A DNA stretch of 11,336 nucleotides, taken from NCBI GenBank assembly GCA_964496595.1, contig CAZCAI010000149.1, positions 1-11,336 on the forward strand. Reading direction: 5' to 3'. Both the position numbers and the translations under genes were made by a program. Every line of letters starts with the position of its first letter. The stretch's first letter is position 1. This stretch comes from JAAAOZ01 sp964496595. Lineage in GTDB: Bacteria > Chloroflexota > Anaerolineae > B4-G1 > SLSP01. This document shows, one piece after another, positions 5,895 to 11,336 of this stretch. Below the pieces are notes generated by a model. It searched no databases, had not been told where the DNA came from, and saw nothing but the letters and a program-made list of their open reading frames with translations.

Positions 5895-6140
5895 CTAACC
5901 AATTTGGCGCATAAACTGCTTGACGTGATAGTCCCACTCCCGTGTCTCTAAATCGACCTCGGTTTTGCCTTCCTCATCGCTGGCCGTCACTGTGACGTGA
6001 CCGCCGCCGCCTTGCAAGGTGATACAACACGGGGTTTCGCTGGCGATCTCCAGTCCTAATCCCCCTTCTCCGAAAAAGGCTTTCGCTTCCTCGACGGCCG
6101 CTTCAGGGCCTTTCGCTGTCTTAACGCTGTAGCGTGGCAT
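5895..6140 (-). CDS. Small protein of unknown function (81 aa)
   Basis: I do not recognise this family. The ATG at 6140 has a near-perfect Shine-Dalgarno, AAGGAGGT, with a 7-nt gap, so expression is likely. The protein is acidic, has no signal peptide or membrane segment, and looks alpha/beta: a helix around residues 11-23 (GPEAAVEEAKAFF), strands around 28-53 with a vicinal Cys pair (C38, C39) and a four-glycine turn (44-47), another strand near 58-65, and a C-terminal helix (DYHVKQFMRQI). The paired cysteines could bind metal or form a disulfide, but nothing else supports this. It ends with TAG, directly followed in frame by the ferredoxin fragment. A small partner or adaptor of a redox protein is speculation from that position only. 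Confidence 0.8.
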   Translation of the reverse strand: MPRYSVKTAKGPEAAVEEAKAFFGEGGLGLEIASETPCCITLQGGGGHVTVTASDEEGKTEVDLETREWDYHVKQFMRQIG

Positions 6141-6212
6141 TCAAATGACCTCCTTACTTTTATCTTTGAAACTAAATCTGAACCGATCCTCTATGACGCT
6201 CCAAGCTTGCTT

Positions 6213-6233
6213 TTATGTGATCTTCGTATGCAT
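6213..6233 (-). other. Six-codon mini-ORF with a good Shine-Dalgarno
   Basis: In the 124-bp spacer after the reductase gene, GGGAGGT is followed at normal spacing by ATG and five more codons (M-H-T-K-I-T) before TAA. It lies about 70 bp upstream of the 81-residue gene. It could be a leader peptide or the start of a lost gene, or chance. The rest of the spacer (6141-6264) shows only the Shine-Dalgarno of the next gene and no convincing promoter or terminator. Confidence 0.25.
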
Positions 6234-6264
6234 TGACACCTCCCTAGAACGCCGTCTCAACGCT

Positions 6265-7101
6265 CTAGCTCTCCCGCCCACCGAACTCAGGTACATTTAG
6301 ATCAGCCGCGATGCGCCGTCGCACCTCGGCGTCGTCGATGTTCGCCGCCTGGCCGTGAAAATCGGCGGCCAGGGGCGTGGCCAGCCACCAGATGAGCGTG
6401 CCCGGTTCCTCCGGCGGGCGAAGCTGTTGCTTTTCATAGTACGCGCGGTATTTTTCGGCCTGCGGGAACTGCGCCTCCGAAAGCTCGCGAATCCGCGCCT
6501 GCATGGAGGTGTCCACAATGCCGGGGTATAAAGTATGGATGCGAATGGATGATCCCCGGCGGTCGATTTCGCTCGCGACGTTGCGGGCGAAGTGATCCAG
6601 GCCGGCCTTGGCCGCGCAGTAGGCGCTCCATCCCGGCACGGGATGCGTCGCCGCGCCGCTGGAGACGAAGATCACCGTGCCCTCCCCCCGTTCAATCATG
6701 GCGGGGAGAAAAGCACGCGCCGTGTAGAAGACGCCGGTCAAATTGACCTCTATGTTCTGCGCCCAGGCCTCCGGCGCCGCCTCCCACGTAGCCGCGACCG
6801 GCTTCACGACGCCCGCGTTGGCTACGACGATGTCCGCCGGCCCCCAGGCGCGCGTTACATCAGCCTCCAGGCGCTCCACCGCCGCCCAGGATGTAACGTC
6901 GGTCGGGACGGCCATCGCCTGCCCGCCGACCTCGCGAATCTCCTCGGCCACCGCCGCGATCTCCGCCTCCGTGCGCGCCGCCACCGCGACGGCGGCCCCG
7001 GCGCGGGCCAGGGTCAAGGCCGTCGCCCGGCCAATCCCCCGCCCGCCGCCGGTCACCACCGTGATCTTGCCATCAAGTCGTGCGGCTTCGTTCATTGTCA
7101 T
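6265..7101 (-). CDS. Short-chain dehydrogenase/reductase (classical SDR)
   Basis: NAD(P)-dependent oxidoreductase of the classical SDR family, probably cytoplasmic; the substrate cannot be told from sequence. 278 residues. Seen: cofactor motif TGGGRGIG (17-24); Arg43 after the second strand (AARTEAE), which suggests preference for NADP(H); DVTS (68-71); NAG (95-97); the catalytic tetrad N120, S148, Y161 and K165 with YCAAK spacing; and YPGIVDT (192-198). A C-terminal extension (about 205-278) contains a pair of tryptophans (238-239) and probably covers the substrate pocket. Start: ATG 7101 with AGAGGA 6 nt upstream; the ATG two codons later is too far from that site. It lies 27 bp after the large surface-protein gene, so the two may share a transcript, though no functional link is evident. 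The stop is TAG. Confidence 0.92.
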   Translation of the reverse strand: MTMNEAARLDGKITVVTGGGRGIGRATALTLARAGAAVAVAARTEAEIAAVAEEIREVGGQAMAVPTDVTSWAAVERLEADVTRAWGPADIVVANAGVVKPVAATWEAAPEAWAQNIEVNLTGVFYTARAFLPAMIERGEGTVIFVSSGAATHPVPGWSAYCAAKAGLDHFARNVASEIDRRGSSIRIHTLYPGIVDTSMQARIRELSEAQFPQAEKYRAYYEKQQLRPPEEPGTLIWWLATPLAADFHGQAANIDDAEVRRRIAADLNVPEFGGRES

Positions 7102-7128
7102 ATCGATCCTCTAAGGTTCCCTTGTACT

Positions 7129-10100
7129 CTATAGATTCTTCAATACCAACGGCAAGTAGATGTCAAACCCTTCTCGTGCCCGCACCTCCATCGTGTTGGT
7201 GGCCGTTACAACGACGTCGGCATCAAGCTGGGAGGTCGCGGTGAGCATCGCGGTGTTGACTGTGCCGCTGATGGCATCGGTAGGCGCGGGCAGCGTGAGC
7301 GCGACGGTAGCTGTCATGCCGGCGCCCAGACGGAGCGGTAGATACATCGTGCCGCTGGGGTAGAGTTGAGAATGGACCAAGCCCCAGGGCCAATCCTCAG
7401 CATTCGAGGCCTCCAGGGCCAAGGTGTCGGTGGTGCCGCCAGTGTTGGTCAAGATGTGGCTGAAGGTGATGGTCTGCCCTGCCGTCACCGTTTGGCTCGT
7501 CCCGGCCGATAACGCGATGCCCACATCCTGGCGGGGTTGGCTGATCATAGGAGCCTCGTAGCTGAAGAGGATGCCGCCGATGTACTCGCCATCGACGTAG
7601 CCTTCCACAGAAGCCTGCACAGTGCTAGCCTCCGGGACACTCTCGCCGGGGATCAAGGTCAGGGTGTTGGATATACTCTCATCCGGGCCGAGGGAGACGT
7701 CATCCTGATCCAGGCGGACGCTCCAATCCATCGGCAAGCTCACCGCGCGGATCTTCAGATTGACGGTCTTGGTCGTCTCGAATTGATGGCTCACGGTGAA
7801 GTCGTAGGGCTGGGGTTCGCCGGGAATCATAGTAGCAGCGACGGCGCGACGGCTGTTGCTCAGGCCGTAGCGGCGCTCCAACTGCTCTGCGATCTGCCGG
7901 GCTTCATTCCGACCATTACGCACCATCTGATAGAAGCTGGTGGTCTGGAAGGTCTGATTTTCGGCCTTGTCGATGATGTCCTGGCGCAGCTCTTCGATCA
8001 GCTCCTCGCCCAGGCCGGTCTGCTGGAGATAGTTCAGGGTATCGGTGGCAAAGCCCGTCTGCTGCAAATCTTTGAGGGCTGCTTCGTAATCTTCTGGATA
8101 GAAGGTGACATCGGCGATACCCGCGTCTTCAGTTACCGCTAAGAAATCATCGGTCTGATCGGCCCAAGTGCGCAGGGTCTGAATGTAGCGCTCGACAAAA
8201 TCCAGGAAGGCCGCATACTGCCGATCCACGTCATCCAATTCATCGGCCTGCGCCGCCCATTGCATTCGCTGCCGCGTGGCTGCGAGGGCCCGACTCAAGC
8301 CCAGCGCATCGGCCGAGGTCGCGTGCAATGCGTTGAGCACATCGGCCTGTTGCTGGGTCAGGTTGGGACCCGATTGGATGGTCGGCGGTGTATAATCCGG
8401 CACCTCGACGACCACCTCGTAATCCCGCGTCTGTTGGGCGTCCATACGGCTTCTACGGAAGGTCACTTCCTGGTCGATGCAATTAACTGCGTCGCCCATA
8501 TTTTTCGCCTGATCCTTGAAGTGTTCCCCAGCAACCTTCAAATCTTCCGAACTGCCTTCCACGTCATCGGGGCTGGGACTGAAATCACCCGGCGCAGAGG
8601 GCAAGCCGCTGCATGGATTCTCTTCCGTGTTGATCTGCCGGGTGCCAGAGCCACTCTCCCGCACAGCACGAGCCGGGTTGTCATCGTAGCTCAACTTAGC
8701 CTGGATGCAGTGATGGCCCGTGACATCGGGCACCCAGATGCCCTGCGCATCCCAGGTTTCGCCCGGTTGTAGCGTTTTGGTCGCCGTATAGATCGGCGTG
8801 AAATACGAACCGATGCTCAGGCCGGTTGCGCCGTAGATGACCTCCACGTCCACAGATGTGGCCCGGGTATTCTGCATCGGCATCCGCATCACCACGGGAT
8901 AGCCAACCTGGAACGGCTTGCCCTCCAACTCGAAGGACGGGCTGGCGTAAGGCGCGCCCTGCGGATCCACCAAGCCGCCGAAATCGCCGCCGCCCTGCCA
9001 GAAATTGATGCCGCCCGTGCCGGGCACGGGCGTGCCATCGGTGGTGTTGATCGCCGTGAGGGTCGCGAAGTCGGTCTCCGTGCTGCTGATGACGGCGGTC
9101 GTCTCGCCATTCTCATCGGTGGGCGATACAGGTTGCTGCAAGGTCCCTATGTTCGTTGTCAGGGAAACCTGCTTGCCGGCCAGGGGCTGGCCCTGATCAT
9201 CTCTCAATTTCACCGTGATCTCGGTGGTATCCTGGCCGTCGGCGACCACCCAGAAATGCTCCGGGCTGATCTGCCCCGAGCCACCGTCGCCATCGGTTTG
9301 CCACGGGGTATAGGCCACGCCATTGCTGACGGTAGCTGTACCATCGTTGGTGCGCGTGCTGCCACAGGCATCCTCCTCCGCAGAGGTATCGGATGGGCCG
9401 CCCGGTCCCCAGTAGTTACCCACCGCATCGATGCAGACACGATTGGGCGAGGTATTGCGCAGCGCGAACTCCGCATTGTTGGAGAGATCGGTGCCCCGCA
9501 CTTTGACCGAGGTGCGGACCTGGACATCAACGCCGTAACGATTGTTCGTGATCGTGCTATCTTTGATCCACGTGCTGCCGTCCCAGTTCCAGACGCCGCC
9601 GTTCTTGCTGTACTGGAGCGTGACGTTCGTCAAAAAGAGCCGACTGGTACCGCGCTTGAGGAAGAGGGCCTCACGATTGTTGGCCGTGCCACCGCCATAT
9701 AGCAGCTTGACGTGCTCAAACTCGCTATCCAGATCGCTGTAGTTCCCGATGCTGAAGCCATTCCAGGGCGCGCTGTCCTCTGACAGACGTGTGATGGTGA
9801 TCGGCGATGCAGCGGTGCCTTTGGCCATCACCTGGGCCTCGCCGTAGAGCGATCCCACGCCCACCCCAGCGCCAGGATGCATCAGCACCGTCACGCCGGG
9901 ATCGATGGTCCAGACAGCAGGCACCACATCCTCGTTCGGATAATTGGAGTGGATACTGAACCCATCGCCCACGACCTCGTAGGGAATGCCGTGGTCGCGC
10001 CATCGGCTGTCGAAGTTCATTTCGTTATCGATGACGCGGATAGTGTCGGTCACGTTGCCGCTGGCCGTGAAGCCCTGGCCGATACCGCCGACGGCATTCA

Positions 10101-11336
10101 CATCGACGTTGATCGGGTGGAGGCTGCTGCCTTTCACAGTGACATAGGTCAACTGCGTCGGGCGGGGATCGCTGCCGGTCGCCTCGATGTAAATACCGTG
10201 GCCGTTGCTGCCCTGCACGGTCACATGATCGATCAGGGGCGTGTGATAAGCGGGCGCCAGCGCGCGACTGGTCACATTGATGGTCTGACCCTGCGTGGCA
10301 TCTGAGCCGCCGCCATCTTCAAAATGCACGTATTGTAGAATCGACGCTCCCTGATCCAAATGATCACCAAAAAAGAGCTGTCCCCAGTTCTGATCGGTGG
10401 CTGCCGTGATGCTGATCGGTTGCGTCACTGTGCCTTTGGCGATCAGGCGGGTTGGTTCATAGAGCGAGCCAATAGATATACCCACCTCTGGATGCATCCG
10501 CAACTCCACGCCGGGATCGATAGTCCAGGTGGCCTCATCGTTACCGGTGATGCTCACATCCCCGCCCACCTCGTAAGGGAAGCCCTGCTTACGCCAGCGC
10601 TGATCTTGCGTCATCGTCCCGCCGCGCACATAAATGGTATGGGTCATATTGCCGCTGCCTCGAACATTGACCAGGCCAGAGACACCAGGCGCGTCGGTCT
10701 CGATGGGATAGAGCGCGCTGTTTTTCACCACGACGTCGCTCAGTTCCGGTGGGGTAGGATCGTTCGCGTTAGGCCCCAAGGTAAAGCCGGAGCCATTGCT
10801 ACCGCTCACGGTCACGTTTTGGAAGATGGGGGTGACGTAATCCGTCAGCGTAGACCGGCTCTCCACTTGGATCGTGGTGCCACTGGCCGGGTCCGAGCCA
10901 CCGCCATTCTCGAAGACGGCGTGTTTGACGATAGACGGGCCTTCATCCAGATGATCGCCGAACCACAGGCGATTCCACGGCGTGATCGGGGTACTCGCGG
11001 CGAGCGTGAAGGTGATAGGTTGCTCGGCGGTACCTTCGGCGATCAACCGGCCAGGCGAAAAGAGATCGCCGATCTTCAAGCGATATTCGCCGCAGAAGAG
11101 CACCCGCGTGCCCGGCGTGATCGTTAGCGTCGAGCTACCTTCCACATTGACATTGTCATCTATGTAAACATCGCCAGACCAAGTTGTATCCTGCGTGATG
11201 TTGCTGCTCAAACCACTCCCACAAGCAGCGGGAGCGGCGCGGACCGCGGGCGGGCCGGCGCGCTGCCCTCCCCAGCGGAGCAGGCCGATCATAGCCAACG
11301 CCGCCGACACAACCAAGGCTACCACAACGATAAATC
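7129..11336 (-). CDS. Large secreted/surface multidomain protein, 5' end outside window
   Basis: Probable extracellular structural or adhesion protein. The frame is open to the right edge (F-I-V-V before the GTG at 11325), so the true start probably lies outside. Numbering from that GTG (1,398 residues): hydrophobic signal/anchor segment (1-17); three beta-helix repeats (about 45-242, 243-440, 441-640) ending in VGNYWGPGGPSD, a turn typical of NosD-like right-handed beta-helices; a Big_1/invasin-type Ig domain (about 685-762, ADGQDTTEITVKLRDDQG); a beta domain (about 795-885); a helical insert (about 925-1160); and two NEW3/CARDB-like beta domains (about 1172-1258 and 1266-1385). It ends in DIYLPLVLKNL with no positively charged tail beyond it. 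No catalytic motif is visible. Cysteines are few (C35, C78, C631, C654, C873, C905, C949). The stop is TAG, 27 bp before the reductase gene. Confidence 0.9.
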   Translation of the reverse strand, partial: FIVVVALVVSAALAMIGLLRWGGQRAGPPAVRAAPAACGSGLSSNITQDTTWSGDVYIDDNVNVEGSSTLTITPGTRVLFCGEYRLKIGDLFSPGRLIAEGTAEQPITFTLAASTPITPWNRLWFGDHLDEGPSIVKHAVFENGGGSDPASGTTIQVESRSTLTDYVTPIFQNVTVSGSNGSGFTLGPNANDPTPPELSDVVVKNSALYPIETDAPGVSGLVNVRGSGNMTHTIYVRGGTMTQDQRWRKQGFPYEVGGDVSITGNDEATWTIDPGVELRMHPEVGISIGSLYEPTRLIAKGTVTQPISITAATDQNWGQLFFGDHLDQGASILQYVHFEDGGGSDATQGQTINVTSRALAPAYHTPLIDHVTVQGSNGHGIYIEATGSDPRPTQLTYVTVKGSSLHPINVDVNAVGGIGQGFTASGNVTDTIRVIDNEMNFDSRWRDHGIPYEVVGDGFSIHSNYPNEDVVPAVWTIDPGVTVLMHPGAGVGVGSLYGEAQVMAKGTAASPITITRLSEDSAPWNGFSIGNYSDLDSEFEHVKLLYGGGTANNREALFLKRGTSRLFLTNVTLQYSKNGGVWNWDGSTWIKDSTITNNRYGVDVQVRTSVKVRGTDLSNNAEFALRNTSPNRVCIDAVGNYWGPGGPSDTSAEEDACGSTRTNDGTATVSNGVAYTPWQTDGDGGSGQISPEHFWVVADGQDTTEITVKLRDDQGQPLAGKQVSLTTNIGTLQQPVSPTDENGETTAVISSTETDFATLTAINTTDGTPVPGTGGINFWQGGGDFGGLVDPQGAPYASPSFELEGKPFQVGYPVVMRMPMQNTRATSVDVEVIYGATGLSIGSYFTPIYTATKTLQPGETWDAQGIWVPDVTGHHCIQAKLSYDDNPARAVRESGSGTRQINTEENPCSGLPSAPGDFSPSPDDVEGSSEDLKVAGEHFKDQAKNMGDAVNCIDQEVTFRRSRMDAQQTRDYEVVVEVPDYTPPTIQSGPNLTQQQADVLNALHATSADALGLSRALAATRQRMQWAAQADELDDVDRQYAAFLDFVERYIQTLRTWADQTDDFLAVTEDAGIADVTFYPEDYEAALKDLQQTGFATDTLNYLQQTGLGEELIEELRQDIIDKAENQTFQTTSFYQMVRNGRNEARQIAEQLERRYGLSNSRRAVAATMIPGEPQPYDFTVSHQFETTKTVNLKIRAVSLPMDWSVRLDQDDVSLGPDESISNTLTLIPGESVPEASTVQASVEGYVDGEYIGGILFSYEAPMISQPRQDVGIALSAGTSQTVTAGQTITFSHILTNTGGTTDTLALEASNAEDWPWGLVHSQLYPSGTMYLPLRLGAGMTATVALTLPAPTDAISGTVNTAMLTATSQLDADVVVTATNTMEVRAREGFDIYLPLVLKNL
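9406..11193 (-). repeat. Three ~200-residue beta-helix repeats in the surface protein
   Basis: Units lie at about 10600-11193, 10006-10599 and 9406-10005. Anchor motifs recur with a period of about 197-205 residues: TITPG/TIDPG/TIDPG at residues 68, 268 and 473; GDLFSPGRLIAEGT, GSLYEPTRLIAKGT and GSLYGEAQVMAKGT; and WFGDHLDEG with FFGDHLDQG. Repeats 1 and 2 match over their whole length (both contain a GGGSD turn and a VTV.GSNG strand). Repeat 3 diverges in its second half. This indicates internal duplication. Confidence 0.85.

Noticed and set aside
5763..5897. Recoding of TAG as an amino acid.
   Set aside because: TAG is the normal stop of E1-beta, the reductase and the surface protein in the same window.
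5690..5902. A 70-codon minus-strand frame across the remnant region.
   Set aside because: Arg/Trp/Pro-rich shadow; the ferredoxin-like reading is in another frame.
11217..11230. Possible lipobox at PAAC (C35) of the surface protein.
   Set aside because: Proline at -3 does not fit, and the Cys is about 18 residues beyond the hydrophobic segment, too far for signal peptidase II.

Overview
All recognisable genes in this window lie on the minus strand, so transcription runs from high to low coordinates. The DNA is GC-rich. Several traits point to a Chloroflexota bacterium, probably Anaerolineae-like: the large surface protein ends in IYLPLVLKNL, a tail I associate from memory with secreted proteins of that phylum; the dihydrolipoyl dehydrogenase has a CLHRGC-type redox motif; and the spacers carry short reiterated repeats. 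This placement is an inference, not a database result.

Layout from the right edge, in transcription order. (1) A secreted or surface-anchored protein of more than 1,398 residues (7129-11336), whose start lies beyond the window. It has an N-terminal hydrophobic segment, three ~200-residue beta-helix repeats, a Big_1-type Ig domain, a helical insert and NEW3/CARDB-like beta domains. (2) A classical short-chain dehydrogenase/reductase (6265-7101). (3) A 124-bp spacer, then an 81-residue protein of unknown function (5895-6140) with an excellent Shine-Dalgarno. (4) About 240 bp of apparent gene debris: the C-terminal part of a small ferredoxin without its N-terminal cysteines (5763-5894), then a protein-like stretch in the same frame (5658-5762). 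(5) A perfect AT-only 13-bp inverted repeat abutting a consensus TTGACA box (5627-5661), probably the promoter/operator of the next cluster. (6) A cytoplasmic thioredoxin-fold protein with a TPR-like tail (4922-5545), whose start region is a tandem triplication of a Shine-Dalgarno/ATG module. (7) A complete 2-oxo acid dehydrogenase operon: E1-alpha (3782-4876), E1-beta (2803-3789, overlapping E1-alpha by 8 nt), E2 (1442-2782) and, after a 161-bp repeat-containing spacer, E3 (1-1280, cut by the left edge).

The E1-E2-E3 proteins together form a pyruvate (or branched-chain 2-oxo acid) dehydrogenase complex. E1 decarboxylates the oxo acid on thiamine diphosphate and passes the acyl group to the lipoyl lysine of E2. 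E2 makes acyl-CoA, and E3 reoxidises the dihydrolipoyl group with FAD and NAD+. The thioredoxin-like protein sits just upstream and probably shares the transcript.

I see no rRNA, tRNA, CRISPR array, insertion sequence or phage gene. I did not find a clear new multi-gene system. The most unusual parts are the 5.5-5.9 kb junction (gene remnants, AT palindrome, triplicated start module) and the architecture of the surface protein.
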